A DNA stretch of 17,463 nucleotides from Firm-13 sp964579245 (GTDB taxonomy: Bacteria > Bacillota > Clostridia > Saccharofermentanales > Saccharofermentanaceae): positions 1 to 17,463 of the forward strand of contig CAZOFY010000047.1 in NCBI GenBank assembly GCA_964579245.1, written 5' to 3'. A program made the position numbers and the translations under genes. This document shows, one piece after another, positions 1-7,900 of the stretch (position 1 is the first letter of the stretch; each line of letters starts with the position of its first letter). The notes below the pieces were generated by a model. That model saw only the letters and a list, made by a program, of their open reading frames with translations, did not search any database and was not told the origin of the DNA.

Positions 1-15
1 GGCTCGGGAACGAGA

Positions 16-59
16 ATTTACGGCCTGGAACAGCCGAAACCCGGATCTAGGCCGTAAAT
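16..59. repeat. Inverted repeat with 11-bp arms
   Basis: ATTTACGGCCT at 16-26 is perfectly complementary to AGGCCGTAAAT at 49-59, with 22 bases between. Neither side is followed by a T-run, so it is not an ordinary terminator. A competing small hairpin (CGG-CTG with CAG-CCG) forms inside the left arm. Function unknown. Confidence 0.6.
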
Positions 60-211
60 CCGCAGGTATCAGCGCAGCGGGCTTGAGATCGGTGCAAAAC
101 ACAGTTACCTTTCGTTTCCTTATTTCTCGCCCGGATTCGTTTTCGCTGCGTTTAGTCAGAAATGGACTGTATCGTCCGACTTTGATACACGAATTGCACC
201 CAATTGTAATC

Positions 212-269
212 TGCTCCCCCTTTAATCTAAGACGTTTTTTTCTTTCGTCTGTCCACTGCAGGGGGAGCA
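212..269. repeat. Nested inverted repeat, 9-bp outer arms
   Basis: TGCTCCCCC at 212-220 pairs perfectly with GGGGGAGCA at 261-269. Nested inside, AGACG at 230-234 pairs with CGTCT at 246-250 around a T-rich loop on the plus strand. It resembles an RNA stem with an inner hairpin. There is no flanking T-run, so terminator function is not supported. Confidence 0.55.
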
Positions 270-356
270 TATTTACGGACTGTTCGCCCATCATTTGAAG
301 GTGTACTTCATACAAGTCTTTTGTGACAGCCGTTGCGCCCACAGAAGATCGGTCGA

Positions 357-1085
357 TCAGACATACACGATCTTCACCTCTCCGAAGCGAATCTCGCCCG
401 AGAGGGTCACCTTCTGATAATCGCCGCCAGACATTGTCGCGCCCTCGACATTCCCGGCAAAAACACTTACCTGATTGTCGATGTTCCACGTGCGGGGAAC
501 ATATAGGACAACACCGGCGAAACGACAGTCGACTAAAATCTTCAATCCCTGCGGATCCGGGATGCATTGGTCGAAGTAAACCTTGACGTTACCGAACTCC
601 GAGCGTACCGTGGCTGTTTTCAGACTTGTCGATTTGGCGTACTTGATCTGTTCTCCGAAAGATACGCTCACGACCAGATTATCATCCGCATCCGACGTGG
701 CCGTCCCTGCGTTGACACAGGAGCCTTCCCGGAAAAATCCATCCGGGTGTCTGTCCGCAAAACGCCGCTGGAATCGTTCACGCATCGTCTTGCCGAAAAT
801 AACCGTGAGACCGATGCCGATGATGACAGCTGCCCCGATCATGAGCCAGAGGTTCATCTGTGGTATACCCAGCTGGTCACGCCACAGATACGCGATGATC
901 GGCAATGGGATCACGCCGATAATAAAATTCAAATCAATGAAACAGGTGATGCTGATCCCGGCCAGCAAGACGCTTCCAAGGATCGGGACCAAGCCATAAT
1001 CCGTCCCGATACCCAGGCCGTTAAGAACTAAAAGGACACCGCCCAGAACAAATAAAATACCCCAAACTATACTACGCTTTCTCAT
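357..1085 (-). CDS. LiaF-like membrane protein
   Basis: A 242-residue protein with four hydrophobic segments at about 6-24, 31-50, 53-67 and 78-97. A basic linker (MRERFQRRF) and a soluble C-terminal half (about 135-242) follow. The C-terminal half has short beta strands and alternating glycines, as in the cell-wall-active antibiotic response (LiaF/VraT) C-terminal domain. In known LiaF proteins the membrane part and this domain modulate a cell-envelope stress response. Here no LiaRS kinase or regulator is adjacent. The gene overlaps the end of the LytTR gene by 14 bases, so the two are probably translationally coupled. The likely role is partner or target of that regulator at the membrane. 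The family assignment is by overall pattern rather than a catalytic motif. Confidence 0.72.
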   Translation of the reverse strand: MRKRSIVWGILFVLGGVLLVLNGLGIGTDYGLVPILGSVLLAGISITCFIDLNFIIGVIPLPIIAYLWRDQLGIPQMNLWLMIGAAVIIGIGLTVIFGKTMRERFQRRFADRHPDGFFREGSCVNAGTATSDADDNLVVSVSFGEQIKYAKSTSLKTATVRSEFGNVKVYFDQCIPDPQGLKILVDCRFAGVVLYVPRTWNIDNQVSVFAGNVEGATMSGGDYQKVTLSGEIRFGEVKIVYV

Positions 1086-1536
1086 AGAAATGCCTCTCTT
1101 CCATTTTTTCCTTCAACACACCGGCGTACATTCTCGATACAAAGACCTCCTTGTATGTGCCCCGGAAGGTAACATGGCACACACGGGCGATACCCTTCTG
1201 TATCGAAAAAATATGTAAAATGTTTGCAATGGTGGACTTGGAAATACGAATGAAATAGTTCGGAAGAGTTGTTGACAACTCGTGCAGGCTCTGCCTGGTT
1301 TCGAAGGAATCTTTGCACGTATGCGCATAAACCCGTTCATTCTCCGTCTCAAAAAACAGGATCTCATCAAGAGAAGGATAGTACTGCTCCTCGCCCTTGA
1401 AAAACACAAGCTGCGGTCGGCCTCTGTCACGCTGACCGATCCGTTGTACCAGCTCTTCGATTTCCGGAGTGATCTTCCGGCAGAAAATCACTGCCTCGTC
1501 AGATCCTTCGTCCGTTATTTCGATCCGTACTTTCAT
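1072..1536 (-). CDS. LytTR-family DNA-binding regulator
   Basis: 154 residues. The N-terminal 45 residues (MKVRIEITDEG...) match the short leader seen in stand-alone LytTR regulators, and about 50-148 is a LytTR DNA-binding domain (FFETENERVYAH, ISKSTIANI and FRGTYKEVFVSR are typical). There is no receiver domain, so it is not a classical response regulator. The start at 1536 was chosen because GGGAGGA lies just upstream of this ATG; a longer frame to 1599 runs into the promoter. It overlaps the downstream LiaF-like gene. Such small LytTR genes are usually paired with a small membrane protein that controls them; here the LiaF-like protein takes that place. Autoregulation is suggested by direct repeats at 1607-1635. 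Confidence 0.87.
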   Translation of the reverse strand: MKVRIEITDEGSDEAVIFCRKITPEIEELVQRIGQRDRGRPQLVFFKGEEQYYPSLDEILFFETENERVYAHTCKDSFETRQSLHELSTTLPNYFIRISKSTIANILHIFSIQKGIARVCHVTFRGTYKEVFVSRMYAGVLKEKMEERHFYEKA

Positions 1537-1566
1537 CTGTTCCTCCCAAATCAACCTTACAGCTTC

Positions 1567-1595
1567 ATTATAGGGTGCGCCGCTGAAGAATCCAG
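1567..1595 (-). promoter_or_regulatory. Candidate promoter of the LytTR/LiaF-like pair
   Basis: The minus strand has a perfect TATAAT at 1567-1572, 30 bases before the ATG. The -35 position at 17-bp spacing (CTGGAT, 1590-1595) is poor, which fits a promoter needing an activator. Confidence 0.5.
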
Positions 1596-1606
1596 ACACC
1601 TCGGGC

Positions 1607-1635
1607 TAAGTGGTCAGATTTTTCCGGTAAGTTGG
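1607..1635 (-). promoter_or_regulatory. Direct repeats, candidate LytTR operator
   Basis: Read on the minus strand, CCAACTTA (1628-1635) and ACCACTTA (1607-1614) are direct repeats sharing ACTTA. They start exactly 21 bp apart, two helical turns. The nearer copy ends 11 bp upstream of the weak -35. LytTR activators of the AgrA and ComE type bind direct repeats with this spacing. The role is inferred from layout only. Confidence 0.4.
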
Positions 1636-1700
1636 CACATTCAGTGGGCGGAAGTGCAGGAGCGTAGTTCTTCGCCCTTTCTGTCATCTGATTTCTCCGC

Positions 1701-1706
1701 TATAAT
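1701..1706 (+). promoter_or_regulatory. -10 element before the YhhN-family gene
   Basis: TATAAT lies 34 bases upstream of the chosen ATG. No good -35 hexamer is present at 16-18 bp upstream (TTTCTG at 1678-1683 is the nearest), so this is a candidate only. Confidence 0.4.
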
Positions 1707-1740
1707 GTATATATGCGATGAAGTAAGAAGGAGGCTTGTG

Positions 1741-2412
1741 ATGTTGCTCCTTTTTATCCTCTATATTTTCCTGATTGGGGTTCTTCTTTGGATTTACGCG
1801 TCGCCTTCGCGCAGACGCTTCTACCCCTGGATGAAGCTTTGTGCCGGTTTGTGCTTCTCGGGCATAGCCGTAACTGCGGCGCTTTACTCCTCGCGATTTG
1901 ATCTTCTGGCGCTCATGCTGCCGGCGCTGCTTTTATCGACTGCCGGAGATGTCGTGCTCGGCTTCGCGCGCATTCGCGGCAACTTTTCCGGCAAAGAAAT
2001 GATTGCCGGAATGTTTTTTTTCTCGATTGCCCACGTATTTTTTTATCTGACCTTCGCTCAGGTCTATCCTCCCATACCAGCGGATTTTCTTCTTCCTGCC
2101 ATCGTTTGTATTTTCGCTATTGCTCTGATGCGCTCGCCCCGTATGGATACAAGGGGAATGCTTGTTCCGTGTCTGGTCTATGCCTATTTCGTCGGACTGT
2201 TGACGGCAAAAGGTGTGACAAGCATGTTCCTCTTTGGCCCCTCTCCGGCGAGCGTTCTCTTTCTGGTCGGATCGGTTCTATTTTTGTTCTCTGATACTAT
2301 TCTCATCTTCATGAATTTTGGTCTTGCTTCCAAATTTTATCTGATTTATATCAATCTCTGCACGTATTATACGGCTGTAGCTTTGCTCGGTATGACATTA
2401 CTGTTTCTTTAA
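1741..2412 (+). CDS. YhhN/TMEM86-family membrane protein
   Basis: A 223-residue, strongly hydrophobic protein with about eight membrane segments. It carries landmarks of the YhhN family: STAGDVVLG (about 66-74), SIAHVFFYL (95-103), FLFSDTILI (181-189) and a C-terminal CTYYTAVALLG. The acidic residues D70 and D185 lie within the conserved membrane motifs. The animal relative TMEM86 is a lysoplasmalogenase that cleaves the vinyl-ether bond of lysoplasmalogens. Plasmalogens occur in anaerobic Clostridia, so the same activity is plausible but unproven. The ATG at 1741 follows GGAGG by 6 bases; a GTG directly before it is possible. A frame extending upstream to 1282 is antisense to the LytTR gene and was dropped. 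It is divergent from the LytTR pair and seems to stand alone. Confidence 0.82.
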   Translation: MLLLFILYIFLIGVLLWIYASPSRRRFYPWMKLCAGLCFSGIAVTAALYSSRFDLLALMLPALLLSTAGDVVLGFARIRGNFSGKEMIAGMFFFSIAHVFFYLTFAQVYPPIPADFLLPAIVCIFAIALMRSPRMDTRGMLVPCLVYAYFVGLLTAKGVTSMFLFGPSPASVLFLVGSVLFLFSDTILIFMNFGLASKFYLIYINLCTYYTAVALLGMTLLFL

Positions 2413-2430
2413 GCAATCGCTTAATACATT

Positions 2431-2459
2431 TTGATTTTTGATGCGCGCAAGAATATAAT
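2431..2459 (+). promoter_or_regulatory. Sigma-A-type promoter of the signalling operon
   Basis: TTGATT at 2431-2436 and TATAAT at 2454-2459 are separated by 17 bp. This is the best promoter in the window. Transcription would start near 2466, leaving a leader of about 70 bases before the solute-binding protein gene. Confidence 0.75.
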
Positions 2460-2476
2460 TAAGGGGACAGCAGGAT

Positions 2477-2516
2477 TTAGATATCTAACTTTGGTTATAT
2501 GAATTATTGATAACCA
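2477..2516 (+). promoter_or_regulatory. Palindrome and stem-loop in the operon leader
   Basis: TTAGATATCTAA at 2477-2488 is a perfect 12-bp palindrome just after the predicted start of transcription. TGGTTAT (2492-2498) and ATAACCA (2510-2516) form a 7-bp stem with an 11-base loop shortly before the start codon, where no strong Shine-Dalgarno sequence is seen. They could serve as repressor site and translational control, respectively. Confidence 0.35.
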
Positions 2517-2536
2517 TATTGATCTTGGTGATGATT

Positions 2537-3865
2537 ATGGCTTATAGCTGCAAGAGACTCTTGCCTGTCCTAGTAGCAGTCTTTCTGTTGACTGCCTCCT
2601 GCGCGCCTCAGTCCGGTGCTTCTTTGCCTGCGGATTCTTCTTCCTCTGATCCAATGCTAACGTCTACTATGATGGAACTTCCTTTTCGCATTACCTGGAA
2701 AGAATATTCCGGACGCGGCGAAGCCATTCAGAAGATCGTCGATTCATATGATGATGAGGATCAAAGTATCACTGTGAGTGTACTCGGAGGCGATGAAGAT
2801 CGCGCTACTATTGAGACACTCCTGGTACAAGAGCCGGATACTATTTATGTGCTTCCCTATCGTTTTGTTCAGTATTTCGGCAGTAAGGACCTGTTACGTG
2901 ATCTCGGAGAAGATTTTCCCGACGAGGAATCCTTGTTCTATCCGACCATATGGTCTCTGGGCGTTGTCGATCAGCGTGTCTATGGCATTCCCTGGCTTGG
3001 TCATTCGATGTGTTTGCTATATAACAAATCCCTGTTGGCCGAAGCCGGTGTCGACCCGTTGTCGATCCGGGGCAGTGACAGTTTAGCGGACGCCCTGAAG
3101 CAAATCGAAGAGAATACAGATGCTGATGGAATAGGCCTTGTCGGTGCCGAGAGTAATGATCTCTCCTGGATGGTTAATCAGTTTGTCTACGGCTTCGGAG
3201 CAACGCTGGTCAGTTCCTCCGGAGAAGAAGTTACAGTAAATACGCAAGAGGCTGCGGCCGCGATTGCTTATTATAGCGATGAGCTTGGCGCGTACGCACA
3301 GCCAACTTGGCTTCAGGATACCGGCACAGAGGTCATGACAGCTTTTCGAGAAGAAAGAGTCGCATTCGAGATCCAGGGCATCTGGGGTGTAACCGATATT
3401 GAGAAGAACGGAGCGCCATTCGAGGTCGGTATTCTTGCTATGGATGAAATCGGAATGAAATCCGAAGTTGGTCCGATGATGGTTGCGCTCCCGAAGGGAA
3501 TGTCACAGGAACTGGTGCCGGAAGCGGTCCGTTTTATAAAATACCTGATTTCCAAGGATGCCCAGGAGCAAATCATGAATGGAGAATATAGTCCGGAGCA
3601 CGATGCCTATTACCCGTTTCGAACACCGATTCGACAGGATATGTCGGACAACAGGATTTTTGCCGCCAATCCTGACTATGTGAAATTCCTGAATGGATTT
3701 GCAAATCCGAGCATAGACGTTCCGACGCCTGCCTGGCAAAGGATTAAGGATGAGATATACCAGCCCGGTCTCCACCTGGTGATGACAGGTGAAATGAATA
3801 TCCAGGATTTTCTGGACAAGGTCGAGAACGAGGGTAATTCTATATTGCAGCAATCCGAATCATAA
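2537..3865 (+). CDS. Family 1 extracellular solute-binding lipoprotein
   Basis: A 442-residue protein with a lipoprotein signal peptide (basic start, hydrophobic core 8-20, lipobox TASC with C22) and a Ser-rich linker at 23-40. The rest has the pattern of ABC-type sugar-binding proteins (SBP_bac_1). Examples are GIPWLGHSMCLLYNKSLLAEAG (about 150-171), AAIAYYSDEL, VAFEIQGIW and a C-terminal AVRFIKYLISKDAQEQI. No permease or ATPase gene follows. Instead, an HD-GYP regulator starts 19 bases downstream, followed by a hybrid kinase. The protein therefore probably reports ligand to the sensor kinase rather than feeding a transporter, although an unlinked transporter is possible. The start is uncertain: upstream in-frame TTG codons and an ATG at 2531 exist. 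2537 was chosen for the best signal peptide and a weak GGTGAT in front. Confidence 0.86.
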   Translation: MAYSCKRLLPVLVAVFLLTASCAPQSGASLPADSSSSDPMLTSTMMELPFRITWKEYSGRGEAIQKIVDSYDDEDQSITVSVLGGDEDRATIETLLVQEPDTIYVLPYRFVQYFGSKDLLRDLGEDFPDEESLFYPTIWSLGVVDQRVYGIPWLGHSMCLLYNKSLLAEAGVDPLSIRGSDSLADALKQIEENTDADGIGLVGAESNDLSWMVNQFVYGFGATLVSSSGEEVTVNTQEAAAAIAYYSDELGAYAQPTWLQDTGTEVMTAFREERVAFEIQGIWGVTDIEKNGAPFEVGILAMDEIGMKSEVGPMMVALPKGMSQELVPEAVRFIKYLISKDAQEQIMNGEYSPEHDAYYPFRTPIRQDMSDNRIFAANPDYVKFLNGFANPSIDVPTPAWQRIKDEIYQPGLHLVMTGEMNIQDFLDKVENEGNSILQQSES

Positions 3866-3884
3866 TTGGGGGAGGAACCGGAAG

Positions 3885-4955
3885 ATGAAGATACTGATAG
3901 TTGACGACTCGAGGGCAGATGTACTGATTATCTCTGGCATGTTGAAGGAGTATGATCTGCTGACAGCTACCAATGGTCTCGAGGCAATGTCGCAGATTGA
4001 GAAGAACCCTGACATCGGAATTATGATCCTGGACCTGAATATGCCGGTTATGAATGGTTATGAGGTTCTTGAGAATCTTCGCGCAATCTATTCCGGTCGA
4101 AAAATCTCAACGATTATCCTGACGAACTTTGATGAGGTCGATAATGAAATTCGCGGTTTGGATCTCGGCGCAATCGACTATATACGAAAACCACTGAACA
4201 TGCGATCCCTGCGGAAGCGTATCGAGCTTCACGTCAAGCTGAAGGAAGCGCAGATCGTTCTGGAACAGAATAATGTGATTCTGGGGGAAGCCGTCCGAGA
4301 GCGAACGATGGAATGTGATTTGATTCGGGATGTCACGATCCAGGCGATGATCAGCCTGCTGGAGGTCCGTAATATCGAGTCAAGCAATCACTCGCGGCGT
4401 ACGAAGTGGATGATCAAGGCTCTTTGCGATAAGCTGCGTGAGAAGGAGCCGTATCGCAGTCTGTTGACGACCGATTACATACACGAACTAATCAGTACGG
4501 CCCCTCTTCATGACATTGGAAAAATCGGTATCCCGGACATCGTTTTACTGAAGCCGGGCAGGCTGTCCGAAGATGAATTCGAGGTTATGAAGAAGCATGT
4601 AGATTTCGGTGTGGAGGCGCTGACGAAGGATATTCCCAAGGGATCGGAACTCTCTTTCATACGGACAGCTTCCGAGATCATTGCTACACATCATGAGAGG
4701 TTTGACGGAACCGGTTACCCTCACGGGTTAAAGGGTAGCGAGATTCCTTTGTCCGGCAGACTGATGGCAATCGTCGACGTGTATGACGCTTTGGTCAGTG
4801 AACGTGTCTATAAGCCGGCCTATACCTTTGATTATTCGAGAAGCATTATCAAAGCGGAGAGCGGTCATCATTTTGATCCGATCCTTGTTGATGCTTTTCT
4901 GGAGATTGAGAACCAGATCCGGGAAATCATAACAAGGTATAGTCCGAACTCCTAA
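3885..4955 (+). CDS. HD-GYP response regulator, c-di-GMP phosphodiesterase
   Basis: 356 residues. Residues 1-120 form a receiver domain with acidic pair D7/D8, phospho-acceptor D50 in MILDLNMP, T80 and K102 in RKPLN. A coiled linker (about 115-150) leads to an HD-GYP domain (about 150-350) with HDIGKIGIPD (H209, D210), HHERFDGTGYP (269-279) and IPLSGRLMAIVDVYDAL (287-303). These are the metal-binding and GYP motifs of phosphodiesterases that open c-di-GMP (RpfG type), and all key positions seem intact. The ribosome binding site GGGGGAGG is strong. It lies between the binding protein and the hybrid kinase in one operon, so phosphate from the kinase's HPt domain is the likely input. Output would be lower c-di-GMP, affecting motility or surface attachment. 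Confidence 0.93.
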   Translation: MKILIVDDSRADVLIISGMLKEYDLLTATNGLEAMSQIEKNPDIGIMILDLNMPVMNGYEVLENLRAIYSGRKISTIILTNFDEVDNEIRGLDLGAIDYIRKPLNMRSLRKRIELHVKLKEAQIVLEQNNVILGEAVRERTMECDLIRDVTIQAMISLLEVRNIESSNHSRRTKWMIKALCDKLREKEPYRSLLTTDYIHELISTAPLHDIGKIGIPDIVLLKPGRLSEDEFEVMKKHVDFGVEALTKDIPKGSELSFIRTASEIIATHHERFDGTGYPHGLKGSEIPLSGRLMAIVDVYDALVSERVYKPAYTFDYSRSIIKAESGHHFDPILVDAFLEIENQIREIITRYSPNS

Positions 4956-4976
4956 GGACGTAGGAGGTTTTGGATC

Positions 4977-7900
4977 ATGAGGCAGCTTCGTGAATTCATA
5001 AAACAATTGACTGCTTACCCGGATCCGTTATTCATAACGAGTCGTTTTCGCTGTACCGCTCTCGTTGTTCTTTTCTCGATGAGCATTGTTCTTAGCTCAT
5101 GTCAGTCTTCGTCTCAACCGGAAATAAACAATACGGCAAACGGTACGAATCGAATCGAGCTAAGTGCCGAGGAAGAGCAATTTATCGAAGAACATCCTGT
5201 CATTCGCACCGGGGTCGATCCGGAGTTCATTCCCTATGAATTCATCGATACCGACGGAGCCTACAAGGGAATATCCGAAGAGTATCAGCAATTGATTGAA
5301 GAACGGACCGGTCTGGTCTTCGAACCCGTAATGGGTCTGACTTGGGCGCAAGCTTATGAGATGGCCGTTGAGGGCAAGATCGACGTGCTTCCCAGTGTAT
5401 CAAAGACCCCGATACGCGAGCAGTACTTTCTGTTTTCAGAGCCGTACTATACATTTCAAAGAGCTATTTATCTGCAAGAAGAGACAAAAAATCTCAGTTC
5501 AATCGAGGACTTGTCCAACAAAACTGTAGCCGTTCAGGCAAACAGCTCTCACCACACCTATTTAATGTCCAGTTTCCCCTCGATCACACTGAGCTTATAC
5601 AACGATGTACCAAGTGCGATTCAGGCTGTGTCTGACGGCCAGGAGCTGGCTTTTATTGGTAATTTTGCCACAACGAATTATCTGATCAAATCTTCCGGCA
5701 TCACGGGTTTAAATTATATACGGATCAAGCCGACAGCCGACGGCTCACAATCTCTGTATTTTGCGGTAAGCAAAGATATGCCGCTTCTCGTCGGAATCAT
5801 AAACCGGGCACTGCAAGACATCGGGAATGATGAACGCATTTCGATTGACAACAAATGGCTGGGCGTCGAGAGCACTGCCGATTACACCCTGTTCTTTCAG
5901 ATTCTCAACCTGATTGTCATTTTGATTGTCATAATTCTAGCTGTCTCCTCCTTTTGGATTATTCGCTTGCGAAAAGAGGTCAGCATTCGAAAAATGGCCC
6001 AGGAAGAAATGCTTGTTGCCAAGGAAGACGCCGTCCGTGCGAATGAGATTAAGTCGCTGTTTCTGGCCCGTATGTCGCACGAGATCCGCACGCCGCTGAA
6101 CGCGATCACCGGTATGTCCTATCTGATGAAGAAGACAGCTCTTTCTCCCACGCAGGGAATTTATGTGGAAAAGCTGACACAAGCCTCGAAAAACATGCTC
6201 GGCATCATCAATGATATACTTGATTTTTCGAAAATCGAAGCTGGGAAAATTGACTTGGAGAACGTCAGCTTCTCCTTGGACAAACTCTTACAACGGGTGA
6301 TCAGCATCACCTCTGTAAAAGTCCAGGAGCAAGGCATCCAGTTCGATTTCGAGAGGGATCCCCTGATACCCTCGTATTTCTTTGGAGATCCGGTCCGAAT
6401 CGAGCAAATACTCATGAATCTATTGAATAATGCGATCAAATTTACACCCGCGGGTAAGGTCACTCTATCATTAAGTCTCTATTCCCGCGTAAAAAACTCC
6501 TGTCGCATTCATTTCTCCATAGCTGATACAGGAATAGGAATGTCTGAAGAGGATAAGAAGAGGATGTTTACCGCCTTTGATCAGGCTGATTCCAGTATCA
6601 GCCGTCGATTTGGAGGAACAGGCCTCGGGCTTTCTATCGTGAAGAACCTGACAGAAATGATGGGCGGACGAATCATCGTCGAGAGCGAGCCCGGAAAAGG
6701 CAGCACGTTCCTCGTCGAGCTTCCGTTCGATGTTGACGCAGAGGCCGAGGCAACGCAGGAAAAAACAATGTCGGCCGACTGTTTCCGGACAGTTCGTTGT
6801 CTGGTCATAGACAAGAACGAGGATTCACGTAAATTTCTGCATAAGGCATTTGATTCCTTCGGTGTCTATGCCGAATCAGCCACATCAGAAGAAGATGCCT
6901 TGCACATGCTTCGAAAAGCATGGAATGAGGAACGCCAATATAATTTACTGATCATTGATTGTAATACCTTGGATAAAGAAGATTTTGCGGGAGTCAGTGC
7001 CCTGAAGCAGCTCTCGATATTTGACAAGCTGCCAAAAGTCATCGGCCTGGCACCGCTGTCTCGTGAAGATCTTCTGGATCAGGCCGCTTCTCTTGGATTG
7101 GATGCGACGCTGATCCGCCCTATCATTCCGTCTATTCTGTACAATCAGATCATTGAGCTTTTCGAGATCGTTTCTCCCGCTTATGTAGCGGATAAGAAAA
7201 GCTCTGCCGCAGTCGTATCCTATCCTTATTCGCTGTTGCTCGTGGAGGACAACAAGACAAACCAGTTCATTGCCCGGTCGATTCTTGAGCAAGCAGGATT
7301 CCGCATGGCAGTTGCAAACGACGGCTTGGAGGGTTATGAGTATTTCCTGCAACACCGAGACACGATCGACTTGATCCTGATGGACCTTCATATGCCGGTC
7401 ATGGACGGATATACTTCCGCCGGTCATATCCGCGAGGTCGACAGCAAGGTTCCGATTGTAGCTATGACCGCCGACGCTGTTTCAGGGATTGACGAGATGT
7501 GTCGCATAAATGGAATGACGCACTATGTCAGCAAGCCCTTTGATCCGGATGAGTTAATTACTACAATCCAGCAGGTCGCTAGGGAATATCGCGGCGAGCC
7601 GGGTGAGGATAAAGCGGCCGAATCCGCACTATTATCGGATATAAATAGTCTGGTAAAAAGTTCTGATGATTTCGTTGATCTTCCGGCATCCAGGAATCAA
7701 AGCCCCGATACAGGATTAATCCGTCAAGTCAGTCTGCCCACCGCTGGCGCATTGAATATCGAAGACGGACTAAAACGGATCGGCGGCGACCGGGAGCTGT
7801 ACCGACTGATCCTGAGCGAATATCGAAACGAGAACAGCGAGATTCCGGAGAACTTGGAAAAAGCGGTGGTCAGCCGTGATTTTCTTCGAGCCGGAGATAT

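Larger units (their letters stand above)
1..356. other. Left-edge stretch without a recognisable gene
   Basis: No protein or RNA family is recognisable here. On the minus strand, a frame that can start at the double ATG at 289-294 stays open to the left edge (98 codons). The peptide is very basic and contains a GCNSC motif, but there is no clear ribosome binding site and no family I know. A plus-strand frame at 83-298 overlaps it and looks equally unsupported. The stretch contains two strong inverted repeats (16-59 and 212-269) and a small CTCG-GGAA-CGAG hairpin at 3-14, so a structured RNA is possible. It could also be the 5' part of an unknown gene. Confidence 0.4.

Noticed and set aside
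347..358. Terminator at the end of the LiaF-like gene (GATCG-GT-CGATC)
   Set aside because: Five pairs with a 2-base loop cannot form a stable hairpin, and no T-run follows.
1282..1740. Upstream extension of the YhhN-family reading frame
   Set aside because: It is antisense to the LytTR gene, lacks membrane character, and a strong ribosome binding site marks the start at 1741.
2409..2422. Terminator after the YhhN-family gene (TAAGCAATCGCTTA)
   Set aside because: The stem has only five AT-rich pairs and no proper T-run follows; too weak to call.
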